DNA of 64,000 nt, from contig NZ_CP009248.1 of assembly GCF_001941505.1 (NCBI RefSeq), positions 310,001 through 374,000 on the forward strand, in the 5' to 3' direction. The stretch comes from Corynebacterium sphenisci DSM 44792 (GTDB lineage Bacteria; Actinomycetota; Actinomycetes; Mycobacteriales; Mycobacteriaceae). The notes below the pieces were generated by a model. That model had not been told where the DNA came from and made no database searches. It worked only from the letters and a program-made list of their open reading frames with translations. How positions within the stretch are numbered: the stretch's first letter is position 1; each line of letters begins with the position of its first letter. A program made the position numbers and the translations under genes. This document shows positions 39,479-49,700 of the stretch, piece after piece.

Positions 39479-40551
39479 CCGGGCCTCCTGTTGAGTTTCA
39501 CGAGCAGGGCGATGAGGAACACGCCGCCGAAGGCGGCGGTGACCAGGCCCACCGGCAGCTCCGCGGGCAGCACCACCCGGGAGAACAGGTCCGCGCCGGT
39601 GAGCAGCACCGCCCCGGTGAGCGCGGAGGCGGTCAGCGGCGGGGTGGCCGCCCCGGCCAGGCGCAGCGCCAGCTGCGGGGCGACGAAGGAGACGAAGCCG
39701 ATCGGCCCGGCGGCGGCCACCGCCAGCGCGGCCAGCGCGATCGCCACGCCGAGCAGCGCCCGCCGGGAGCGCAGCAGATCCGCGCCGAGCGCGGCGGCGG
39801 CGTCATCGGTCAGCGGCAGCGGGCGCAGCCGGTGCGAGAGCAGCGGGATCGCCGGGGCGAGCAGCGCCACGATGAGCAGCGCGGGCACGGTGCGCGACCA
39901 GGTGGCCCCGGCCAGGGAGCCGGTGAGCCAGAACTGGGCCTGGGCGGCGTCGCGGATCTCCGCGGAGGTGATCAGCCACTGGATGTAGGCCTGGAACAGG
40001 GCGGTGACGATCACCCCGGTGAGCACCAGCCGGAACGGGTCGCTGCCGCGCCGCCAGGCCAGCAGGTACACCAGCACCGTGGTCGCCGCCGCCCCGGCCA
40101 GCGCCGCCAGCGGCACCCCGAACCCGCCGAGGGTGGCGGCGACCCCGCCGAAGCCGGCGAAGCCGATCACGGTCACCGCGAAGGCCGACGCCCCCGAGGT
40201 GATGCCCAGCACATCCGGGCTGGCCAGCGGGTTGCGGGCGATGGACTGGGTGATCGCCCCGGCCACGCCGAGGGCCATGCCCACGGCCAGCCCGGCCAGG
40301 GCCCGCGGCATCCGCCAGCCGAAGATGATGTGGAACTCCACCGGGGTGGCCCGGACGAAGAGGATGCGCAGCACCTCCCCGGGGCCCAGGGGGTAGTCGC
40401 CCAGGGCCAGGGAGGCGACGAAGAGGGCGAAGGCCGCCGCGGCCAGGGCCAGGCAGGCCAGCAGGTTGCGGGGCCGCCGCGGCACCCGGAAGGGGCCCAC
40501 CGCCACCGGGGCGGACAGCGCCGCGGGGTCGCGGCGGGTCGGGGCGCTCAC
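39475..40551 (-). CDS. fepG: Ferric siderophore ABC importer permease
   Basis: Predicted product is 358 residues, a FecCD-type permease with the usual segments WRMPRALAGLAVGMALGVAG, IARNPLASPDVLGITSGAS and GPIGFVSFVAPQLALRLAG. Coupled by 4-bp overlaps to fepD upstream and fepC downstream. Forms a heterodimeric channel with the fepD product. Confidence 0.87.
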   Translation of the reverse strand: MSAPTRRDPAALSAPVAVGPFRVPRRPRNLLACLALAAAAFALFVASLALGDYPLGPGEVLRILFVRATPVEFHIIFGWRMPRALAGLAVGMALGVAGAITQSIARNPLASPDVLGITSGASAFAVTVIGFAGFGGVAATLGGFGVPLAALAGAAATTVLVYLLAWRRGSDPFRLVLTGVIVTALFQAYIQWLITSAEIRDAAQAQFWLTGSLAGATWSRTVPALLIVALLAPAIPLLSHRLRPLPLTDDAAAALGADLLRSRRALLGVAIALAALAVAAAGPIGFVSFVAPQLALRLAGAATPPLTASALTGAVLLTGADLFSRVVLPAELPVGLVTAAFGGVFLIALLVKLNRRPG

Positions 40552-41639
40552 AGCCGCACCACCTTGTCGCGCTGCAGCAGGTACAGGAAGAACGGCGCGC
40601 CGACCAGGGCGAGCACGATGCCCACCTGCAGCTCCCCGGAGGGCAGCACCAGCCGGCCGACCACGTCCGCGCCCAGGGTCAGGGTCGCCCCGGCCAGGGC
40701 CGCATACGGCAGCAGCCAGCGGTGATCCGGGCCGGTGACGGGCCGCACCAGATGCGGCACCACCAGGCCGACGAAGCCGATCGGGCCGGCCGCGGCGGTC
40801 GCCGCCCCCGCCAGGATCGCGATCAGCCCCATCCCGATCGCCCGGGCCCGGGCCACGTCGATGCCCAGCGCCCCGGCGACGTCATCGCCCAGGTTCAGCG
40901 CGTTGAGGGTGGGCGCGGTGGCGAAGGCCGCGGCGATGCCGACCAGGGCGAAGGGCAGCGCGGCGAAGAACACCGACAGGTCGCGGCCGGTGAGCGAGCC
41001 CACCGTCCAGAAGCGCATCCGGTCCAGGTTCGCCTCGCTGGTGAGCACCAGGGCGGTGGTGCAGGCGGTGAGCACCGCGGTCAGCGCCGCCCCGGCGATG
41101 ATCAGCATCAGCGGGTTGCTCCGGCCGGCGCCCACCGAGGTCAACCCGAACACCAGGGCGGTGGCCGCGATCGCGCCGGCGAAGGCGCTCACCGCGGTGG
41201 TCATCGGGGCGACCACCCCGAAGAAGGCGAAGCCCACCACCACCGCCAGCGCCGCACCGGCGGAGATCCCGATGATGCCGGGATCGGCCAGCGGATTGCG
41301 GGTGTGGCCCTGGATGAGCCCCCCGGCCACGCCCAGGCAGGAGCCGACGACCAGGCCGACCAGGGTGCGCGGGAAGCGCAGCCCGGCGAGCACCCGCACC
41401 GTCGGATCCGCCGGGTCCGCCGCCGCGCCGGTCACCGCCGCCCACACCTCGGGCAGCGCGCGGGCCACCTCCGGCAGCGGGATGTCCCGGGCGCCGAAGG
41501 CCATCGAGGCCGCGGCGACCGCGGCGGTGGCCGCCAGCAGCAGCACCAGCCCGACCAGGCGGCGGCCGCGGGCCGCGCCGGCGGGCGGGGCCCCGGCGGC
41601 GGCCGGCTCGGCCGGGGCGGGGGCGGCGGGGGAGCTCAT
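40548..41639 (-). CDS. fepD: Ferric siderophore ABC importer permease
   Basis: Predicted product is 363 residues, FecCD family. LRFPRTLVGLVVGSCLGVAG, HTRNPLADPGIIGISAGAAL and GPIGFVGLVVPHLVRPVTG are characteristic. Start at 41639 (MSSPAAPAPAEP, with a Pro/Ala-rich cytosolic N-terminus) is chosen; longer in-frame extension overlaps the divergent gene. First gene of the fepDGC operon; no binding protein is included, the likely one being at 51633-52610. Confidence 0.87.
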   Translation of the reverse strand: MSSPAAPAPAEPAAAGAPPAGAARGRRLVGLVLLLAATAAVAAASMAFGARDIPLPEVARALPEVWAAVTGAAADPADPTVRVLAGLRFPRTLVGLVVGSCLGVAGGLIQGHTRNPLADPGIIGISAGAALAVVVGFAFFGVVAPMTTAVSAFAGAIAATALVFGLTSVGAGRSNPLMLIIAGAALTAVLTACTTALVLTSEANLDRMRFWTVGSLTGRDLSVFFAALPFALVGIAAAFATAPTLNALNLGDDVAGALGIDVARARAIGMGLIAILAGAATAAAGPIGFVGLVVPHLVRPVTGPDHRWLLPYAALAGATLTLGADVVGRLVLPSGELQVGIVLALVGAPFFLYLLQRDKVVRL

Positions 41640-41698
41640 CGGGCGGGCGGATCCTTCGGGTGGACGGCGGGGGTCGGGGGTGCGGAATCGGTGGAACC

Positions 41699-41717
41699 GG
41701 GGGCTACGATAGCCAAC
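41699..41717. promoter_or_regulatory. Weak iron-box-like palindrome
   Basis: The inverted repeat GGCTA-CGA-TAGCC sits in the fepD / adenylation-gene divergent region. Aligned to the DtxR box it keeps the inner GG.TA / TA.CC bases but only 11 of 19 positions overall. Overlapping TACGAT could be a -10 element for the + strand gene. Confidence 0.3.
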
Positions 41718-41805
41718 GCACGCATGCTGAGGGAAGCCAAACGCCAGATCCCCGGCGGCGGCGCCGCCCGGCGCCGCCCCGACGACCCCGAGGAGAGCCC
41801 CGCCG

Positions 41806-43419
41806 ATGAGCGCCGCGCCCACCCCCGCCGACCCCGCCGTCCATGGCGGGGTGGCCCATGACGACCGCCGCCGGGGCCCCTCCTACCCGGTGGCGCCCGG
41901 CAACGTCGCCGCGATGTTCCGGTCCGCCGCCGCGGCGCACCCGGACCGGGAGGCGGTGGTCGGCGACGGGGTGCGGCTGACCTACGCCGGCTTCGCCGCG
42001 CGCACCGGGGCGGTGGCCCGCTGGCTGGCCGCCTCCGGGGTGCGCCCCGGCGACCGGGTGGTGGTGCTCGCCCGGCGCTGCCCGGAACTGTGCGAGCTGG
42101 CGGTGGGCCTGATCCTCGCCGGCGGGGTGTACGTGCCGGTGGACGCGGACTACCCGGCCGAGCGGATCCGGTTCATCTGCGCCGACGCGGACCCGGCGGC
42201 GGTGGTGCTGGTCGGCGGGGCCGCCGCCCCGGAGGGGATCGCGGTGCCGGTGCTCGACGCCGCCGACCCGGCGGTGCTCGCCCGCCTCGACGCCGACGCC
42301 GCCGGCCCGGTGGCCGAGGGCGATTTCGGCGCCGACCCGGCCGGGGACGACCCGGTGTACCTCATCTACACCTCCGGCACCACCGGCCGGCCCAAGGGCG
42401 TGGTCAACGGGCACCGGGCGGTGGCCGCCCATCTGCAGACCATGGCCCGGGCGATGGACTCCGGGGAGGTGCGCGCCCTGCAGAAGGCCCCGGTGGGCTT
42501 CGACGTGGGCGTCGGCGAGATCCTCATCCCGCTGGCCACCGGCGGCACCGTGGTGGCGCCCCCGGCGGACTGGCGCACCGATGACCTGGAGACCTTCCTG
42601 CGCATGGTGCTCGAGCACCGGGTGACCGTGCTGTCCCTGGTGCCCAGCCTGCTGCGGGTGATCTTCGACGTGCTCGACGGGCTGGGCATGCCGGCGACCG
42701 TCTTCGCCGGGATCCGGGAGCTGATCCTCGGCGGGGAGGCGGTGCCCGCGGACCTGGTGGCCCGGGCCCGGGAGGAGATCGGCTGCCGGGTGTGGGGGCT
42801 CTACGGGCCCTCCGAGGCGGCGATGGACGTGACCTGGATCGAGTTCGGCGAGGGGGTGGAGCTGCGCGAGGGCGATCACCTCATCGGCTACCCGGAGGAC
42901 AACGTGGTCTGCTACGTGCTCGACGAGGACGATGCGGAGGTGCCCGATGGCGAGCCCGGGCAGTTGCACCTGGCCGGGGAGCAGCTCGCCCTGGGCTACT
43001 TCCGCCGCCCCGAGCTCACCGCGGAGGCCTTCGTGGCCTCCCCGAACCCGGAGTGGGACGGCGGCCGGATGTACCGCACCGGGGACCTGGTGCGCTGGAA
43101 CGACCGCGGCCAGCTGCAGTTCCTCGGCCGGATCGGGGACCAGGTGAAGATCCGCGGGCACCGGGTGGAGCTCGGCGAGGTGGAGGCGGTGCTGCGCGCC
43201 CTGGACGGGGTGCGCGCCGCCGCGGCCGCGGTGCGCGGCGACGCCGCCCGCCGGCTGGTCGGCTACGTGGTGGTCGACGACTCCGCCGGCGAGGACGCCG
43301 CCCTGCTGGCCGCGATGGCCGAGCGGGTGCCCGGGTACATGGTGCCCGCGGAGCTGGTCCGGCTGCCGGAGCTGCCCCTGGGCGCCAACGGCAAACTGGA
43401 CCGGGCCCGGCTGCCCTGA
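41806..43419 (+). CDS. Free-standing NRPS adenylation enzyme
   Basis: Predicted product is 537 residues, one complete A domain and no carrier domain. A3 is YLIYTSGTTGRPKG, A4 GFDVGVGEI with the Asp that binds the amino group of alpha-amino acids, A5 LYGPSEAAMD, A7 YRTGDLVRW, A8 IGDQVKIRGHRVELGEVE, and A10 LGANGKLDRARLP. It should activate an amino acid and load it in trans, most plausibly on the second carrier domain of the large NRPS, whose second module lacks an A domain. The substrate may be acyl-hydroxylysine or a proteinogenic amino acid; not decidable by eye. Confidence 0.85.
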   Translation: MSAAPTPADPAVHGGVAHDDRRRGPSYPVAPGNVAAMFRSAAAAHPDREAVVGDGVRLTYAGFAARTGAVARWLAASGVRPGDRVVVLARRCPELCELAVGLILAGGVYVPVDADYPAERIRFICADADPAAVVLVGGAAAPEGIAVPVLDAADPAVLARLDADAAGPVAEGDFGADPAGDDPVYLIYTSGTTGRPKGVVNGHRAVAAHLQTMARAMDSGEVRALQKAPVGFDVGVGEILIPLATGGTVVAPPADWRTDDLETFLRMVLEHRVTVLSLVPSLLRVIFDVLDGLGMPATVFAGIRELILGGEAVPADLVARAREEIGCRVWGLYGPSEAAMDVTWIEFGEGVELREGDHLIGYPEDNVVCYVLDEDDAEVPDGEPGQLHLAGEQLALGYFRRPELTAEAFVASPNPEWDGGRMYRTGDLVRWNDRGQLQFLGRIGDQVKIRGHRVELGEVEAVLRALDGVRAAAAAVRGDAARRLVGYVVVDDSAGEDAALLAAMAERVPGYMVPAELVRLPELPLGANGKLDRARLP

Positions 43420-43430
43420 CCCGGGCCGGC

Positions 43431-43661
43431 TCAGTGGGCGAGCAGCGCCCGCCAGGCGGCCAGGGTCTGCTCCTCGGCGAGATCGGCGACGTCCACGTCC
43501 GCCCCGGCGTCGCGCAGCATGGTCTCGATCTCCATCAGCTGCACCGAGTCCAGGCCCAGGTCCGGCAGATGCGCGTCCTCGGCCACCTCCCCGGGATCCA
43601 GATCCAGCAGCGCCGCCACCCGGGCGCGCACCTCGTCGATGAGATCGGCCATCGCGATCAT
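43431..43661 (-). CDS. Free-standing aryl carrier protein
   Basis: Predicted product is 76 residues (73 if MADLIDEV at 43652 is the start). The phosphopantetheine site is LGLDSVQLMEIE, the DSV form typical of aryl carrier domains such as that of EntB. EntB in this locus lacks a carrier domain, so this protein is probably the DHB acceptor. Converges on the adenylation gene and is divergent from the NRPS gene, sharing an intergenic region with two tandem iron-box-like sites. Confidence 0.85.
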   Translation of the reverse strand: MIAMADLIDEVRARVAALLDLDPGEVAEDAHLPDLGLDSVQLMEIETMLRDAGADVDVADLAEEQTLAAWRALLAH

Positions 43662-43683
43662 CCTTTCCTCGGCCCGCGGTCGG

Positions 43684-43721
43684 GCAGGGTCGCCTAATGC
43701 CGGGATGGTAGCCTAAGCAGT
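43684..43721. promoter_or_regulatory. Two tandem iron-box-like sites between carrier protein and NRPS genes
   Basis: Two contiguous 19-mers, 43684-43702 (core AGGGTCGCCTAA) and 43703-43721 (core TGGTAGCCTAAGC), each match about 11 of 19 DtxR consensus positions, with the GCCTAA half conserved in both. Tandem 19-bp spacing is known for IdeR sites. They cover the likely promoters of both divergent genes. Confidence 0.4.
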
Positions 43722-43799
43722 CGCCGCCGGCGTCCGCCGGGGGCGCCGGAACCGCGCCGCGCCGGCCGCGGCGCCCCCGAAGGAGAGGGCCCGCACCCG

Positions 43800-46700
43800 A
43801 TGGCGCAGCACCCCGAGCACACCGTCCGCCCCGATGCCGTGGCGCTGCCGCTGACCGCCGCCCAGCAGGCCATCGTGGACGCCTGCGGGCTGGCCGGGCA
43901 CCCCGGCCACTACATCGTCGGCGAGGTCCTGGAGCTCACCGGGGCCGGGATCGACCCGGACCGGGTGGCCGCCGCGGTGGCGGCCACCGCCGCGGAGGCG
44001 GAGGTGCTCCGGCTGCGGCTGCGCGAGCGGGACGGGGCGTGGACCCAGGAGGTCGCCCCGGAGCCGCCCCCGGCCCCGGAGCCGGTGGACCTGCGCGCGG
44101 CCCCGGACCCGCGGGCGCTGGCCGCGGCGGTGGTGGACGCCGAACGCGCCGGGCTCGCCGAGGCCACCGCGGACCTGGCCGGGGTGCCGCTGAGCCGGTA
44201 CCGGCTGCTCCGGCTGGCCGAGGACGAGCTGTGGTGCGTGCAGCTCTACCACCACGTCGCCGTGGACGGCTACTCCGCGCATCTGCTCACCCGCCGGATC
44301 GCCGAGCACCACCGGGCCCTGGTCGCCGGCACCGCCCCGCGGCCGCCCCGGTTCGCGCCGATCGCCGACCTGGTCGCCGCCGACCGGGCCTACGCCGCCG
44401 GCGCCGAGCATGCCGCGGACCGGCGGTTCTGGGTGGGCCGGCTGGCCGCGGCGCCGGTCGCCGCCGGCCGGGAGGACCAGGTCGGCGACGGGGCCGCGGC
44501 GATGACCACGGTGCGCACCCTCGACCCCGCGGCCCGGGGGCGGCTCACCGAGCTCGCCCGGGCGCACCGGGTGGGCTGGACCGACCTGGTGCTCGCCGCC
44601 CATGCGGCGCTGCTGCGCCGGATCACCGGGCAACCGGAGGTGACCATCGCGATGCCGATGCTGGCGCGCACCACCCCGGCGGCGCTGCGCACCCCGCTGA
44701 TGCTGGTGAACATGCTGCCGCTGACGGTGCCGGTGGACCCGGAGGCGCCCCTGGTGGAGCTCGCCGCGGCGATCCGGGCGGAACTGGCCGCGATCCGCCC
44801 GCACAGCCGCTTCCCCGGCTCCGCGCTGGCCCGGGCCGCCGGCCGCCCGGAGGCCGCGGCGCTGCTGCACGGGATGGGCGCCAACGTGAAGGCCTTCGAC
44901 GCCCGCTTCGACTTCGGCGGCCCGGCCGCCCGGCTGCGCAACGTCGCCGGCGGCCCGCCCGAGGATCTGGTGCTGGTGGTCGCCCCGGCCCCGGACGGTT
45001 CCGTGGACCTGGCCTTCGAGCACGATCCCCGCAACACCCCGCCGGAGCTGGCGGCCGGCCGGCTGGACCGGATCCGGGCGATCCTGGACGGCGCCTGCGC
45101 CGACCCGGCGGCCCCGGTGGGCGCCCTCGGCGCCGGGACCGGGGCCCGGTGGCGGGCCGCGGCGCCGGGTAAGCCGGCCGGTTCGCCGGCGCCCTCGGCG
45201 GCGGAGCGGATCGACGCCCTCGCCGGGGGCGACCCGGGGCGCGCCGCCCTGGTCGTCGAGGCCGCCGACGGCTCCGGGGCGGAGCTGCGGATGAGCGCGG
45301 CGGAGCTGCTCGCCGCGGTGCGCGCCCTGGCCCGCCGGGTGCGCGCCGGCGCACCGCGGGGGGCGGTGGTCGCGGTGACCGCCCGGCGCTCCGCGGAGCA
45401 GGTGATCGCCCTGCTGGCCTGCCTGCACGCCGGGCGCACCGCGGTGGTCGCCGACCCGGGCGGGGGCGCGCGCACCGACGCGGTGCTCGCCGCCGCCGAC
45501 CCGGCGCTGGTCCTCGACGACGCCGCCCTGGCCGGGGCGCGGCACCCGGACCCGGCGGCCGCCGGGCCCCGGGACTGGCCGGACCCGGATCCGGAGGAGA
45601 TCGCCTACCTGATGTTCACCTCCGGGTCCACGGGCACCCCGAAGGGGGTGCGGGTGCCGCACCGGGCGCTGGCCGCGCTGCTCGCCGGGCACGCCGCCGG
45701 ACTGCACCCCGAGGTGCTCGCCGCCCTGCCCGCCGGGACGGCGCCCGCGGTGGGGCACACCGCCCCGCTGCACTTCGACGCCGCCATCGACCAGCTCGCC
45801 TGGCTCTTCGCCGGGGCCCGGGTGCACCTGCTGCCCGAGGCGCTGCTGCTCGCCCCCGCCGCCTGCGCCGGCCGGCTCGCCGCCGCCGGGATCGGGATCC
45901 TCGACGCCACCCCCTCGCTGCTCGCCCCGCTGCTGGAGCTGGGCCTGCTGGAGCGCTGCCCGGACCTGGCCGCGATCCTCTGCGGCGGGGAGCCGATGCC
46001 GCAGGACCTGTGGGACCGGCTGGCCGCCGCCGGGGTCGCCGCCTGGAACCTCTACGGGCCCACCGAGGCCACCGTGGACGCGCTCGCCGCCCGGGTCCGC
46101 CCCGGCCCGGTGCACCTGGGCGAGCCGGTGCCCGGGATGACCGCGGCGGCGGTGGACCTCGACGGGGCGGAGGTGCCGCCGGGGGAGTGGGGGGAGCTGG
46201 TGCTCGCCGGGCCGCAGATCGCCGCCGGCTACCTCGGCGCGGACGCCGCCGCCTTCGGCGTCCTGGAGACCGCCGGCGGGGCGGCGGCGCCCGCCTACCG
46301 CACCGGGGACCGGGTGCGCCGGGAGCCGGGCCGCGGCTGGGTCTTCGGCGGCCGCCTGGACGACCAGCTGGAGGTGCGCGGGCACCGGGTGGAGCCCGGC
46401 GAGGTGGAGGCGCTGCTGCGCGGCGCGCCCGGGGTCGCCGACGCCGCCGCGGCCGCGGACGCCGCCGGCGGGGCGACCCGCCTCGTCGCCGCGGTGCGCC
46501 CGGCGGATCCGGCCGATGCCGCGCCCGCGGCGGCGGCCGCGCTGGCCCGCCGGGTGACCGCGGACCTCGCCCGCCACGCCCCGGCCTGGCTGGTGCCCGG
46601 CGGGATCGCGGTGGTGGACCGGCTGCCGGTGACCGCCCAGGGCAAAACGGACCGGCGGGCGGTGGCCGCCCTGGTCGCCGCCGCGGCCGGGGACCCCGCC

Positions 46701-49700
46701 GCCGGGCCGCGGGATGAGGCGGGGCGCTTCCTCGCCGCGGAAATCGGCGCGGTGCTCGGCGTCGACCCGGACCGGGTGCGCCTGGACCTGGACTTCATCT
46801 CCGGCGGCGGGGACTCCATCGCCGCCCTGCGGGTGGCCGCGGCCTGCGCCCGCGCCGGGCGCCGGCTGGACGCCGCGGAGCTGCTGGGTCCCGCCCCCCT
46901 GGCCGAGCTCGCCGCCCGGCTGCCCGGCCCCGGCGCCGCGGCCGGTGCGGACCCGGGCCCCGGCGCCGCCGGGCCCCTGGGCCGGGTGCCGGCCGACCCG
47001 GCGCGCGTCGGCGCCGGCGGATGTTGGACCACCCTGGTGGAGCCGGACCGGCCGGTGCCCGCCCGGGCGCTGGCCGCCGCCGCCGGGGACCTCGTCGCCT
47101 CCTACGGGGCGCTGCGCGCTATCGCCGCCGGCCCCGCCGGGGCGCCCGGGGAGCTGCTGGTGCCGCGCACCCCGGCCGCCGCGGCGGAGCGGATCGGCGC
47201 CGGCTGCGTGGACCAGGCCCCCGCCGGGGCGGGCCCGGGGGAACTGCTCGCCCTCGCCCGGGCCGGGGTGGACCCGGGGCGGGGCCGGATGTGGCGGCTG
47301 GCCCGCGCCGCCGACGGGCGCCGGATCGCGGTGGCCGCGCACCCCGCCGCCCTCGACGCGGAGTCCTTCGCCATGCTGCTGCGCCGGCTGCGCGCCCGGC
47401 TGGTCGCCGGTGCGGCGGTGGATCCGGTGGACGCGCGGCCGACCTGGCGCGGTGCCGCGGTGGCCGCCGCCGGCGCGGCCCCGCGGCGGCCCGATCCGGC
47501 GGCCGGCGGCGACGGCGGGGGCGCCGGGGCGGTGGCGGCGGTCGAGCTGCCCCCGGCGGTGGCCGCCGCCGCGGCCGCCGGCGGCCCCATCGCCGAGGCC
47601 TACCGCTGCGATCCGCGGGCCTGCTGCGCCGCCGCGGCCCGGCTGGCCGGGGCGCACCCGGTGCAGGTGGCGGTGCGCCCGCCGTGGGCGGCCGGGGTGC
47701 TCGGCGCGCTGGCCGCGCCCCGGGTGCTGCCCGCGGCGGAGCCGGCGCCGACCGCCCGGGCCGATGACCCGGACCGGGCCCGGCGGGTGCTGCTGGACAC
47801 CAAGGAGCGGCTGCTCGCCGGCCCCGGGGACGCCGGGCCCGCGGCGGTGACGGTGGAGGTCATCGACGAACCGGTGGCCGAGGCCCCCGGGCCGGCCGGG
47901 ATGGCCCGGATCACGGTGGTGCTGCCGGGGCCCGGCGCGGCCCGGCCCACCGGCCGGGTACTCGTCGCCGGGCTCGACCCGGAGCCGGCCCGCGCCCTGG
48001 CGGAGGCGGTGGCGCGGTCCCTGGGCGTCCTGGCCGCCGCCGCCCGGCTGTGCCCCGGGGCCTCCCCGGCGGATCTGCGCGGGCTGCTCGACCAGGACCG
48101 GATCGACGCCCACGAGGCCCGGCTGGGCCCGCTGGCCGACGCCTTCGGCACCACCCCCATGCAGCGGGCGCTGCTCGCCCGGCGCACCGCCGCCGGCCCC
48201 GGCGGCGGCTACGTGGTCGCCGCCGGGATCGACCTGCACGGGCCCGTGGACCCGGGGCGGCTGCGCGCCGCCTTCGCGGCGCTCATGCGCCGGCACCCGG
48301 TGCTGCGCGCCGGCTTCGACCCGGAGGCCCCCGGCGGGCCGCTGCACCTCATCCCGCGGCGGGCGGCGCCGCCCTGGCGCACCCTGGACCTGCGGGACCT
48401 GCCCGAGGAGGCCGGCCTGGCCGCCGCCGCGGCGGTGCAGCGCGACTACGCCGCCCGGGACATCGACGTCACCGCCCCGCCGCTGCTGGCGGCCACCCTG
48501 GTGCTGCTGCCCGGGGAACGCTCCCGGCTGGTGCTGGGCAACCACCATCTGCTCACCGACGGCTGGTCCACCCCGGTGCTGCTGCGCGATCTGCTGGAGC
48601 TCTACCACGGCCGGGACCCGCAGCCGGCGCGGCCGGCGGACTTCGCCGACCACGTCGCCCGGATCGCCGCCCGGGACGCCGCGGCGGACCGGGCCCGCTG
48701 GTCCCGGCTGCTCGCCGACCTGCCCGGGGGCACCCTGCTCAGCGTCGCCGCCCCGCCGGAGGCGGGGGAGGCGCCCGCGGCGCTGGCGGACCTGGACTGG
48801 CCGGCCGACGCGCCGGACCGGGCGGAGGTGGCCGCCCGGATCGCCGAGGCCGCCCCGGCGGGCACCGCCACGGTGCTGCCGGTGCCGCTGCCGGCGGCCA
48901 CCGCCGCGGCGCTGCCGGAGCGGGCCCGGGAGCTGGGCCTGACCCCGGCGACCCTGGTGCAGGCCGCCTGGGCGGTGGCCCTGGCCGGGGCGCTGGGCCT
49001 GCGCGACGTGGTCTTCGGGGTCACCCTCGCCGGCCGGGACCCGGCGCTGCCCGGGGTGGAGGCCACCGTGGGCATGTTCATCACCACCCTGCCGATGCGG
49101 CTGCGGGTCGACCCCGCGGCGACCCTGGCGGAGCTCGCCGCGGACGCCGCCGGGATGGGCCGGGAGCTGGCCGGGCTGCAGGCCACCGCGCTGCCCGAGG
49201 CGGAGGCCGCCGGCGGGGTGGGCCCGCTGTTCGACTCGGTGGTGGTGCACGACAACCACCCGGTGGCGGACGGGGACCCGGACGCCGACCCGGCCGCCGA
49301 ATCGCCCCGGGTGGGCCGGGTGCTCACCTCCGGCCGGGCGGAGGTGCCCCTCGCGGTGGTCGCCCCGCCCGGCGAGGACGCCGGCCTGGGCGTGGCCCAT
49401 GAGCCGGAGCTGATCTCCCCGCGGGTGGCGGTGGCCCTGGCCGGCCGGCTCGCCCGGGCGCTGACCGCCCTGGTCGCCGATCCGGCCGCCCCGACGGGCC
49501 CGCTGCTCGGCGACCCCGAGGTGGCCACCCCCGGCGCCGCCCCCGAACCCGCCCCGGCCGCCCCGGTCGCGGAGGCCGCCCCGACCGCGGACGCCGCGGC
49601 GGGGGAGCCGGATCGGGGGGCGATCGCGGACACCATCGCCGAGGCGATGGCCGGGCTGCTCGGCCGGCCGGTCGCGGCGGGCGACAACTTCTTCACCATC

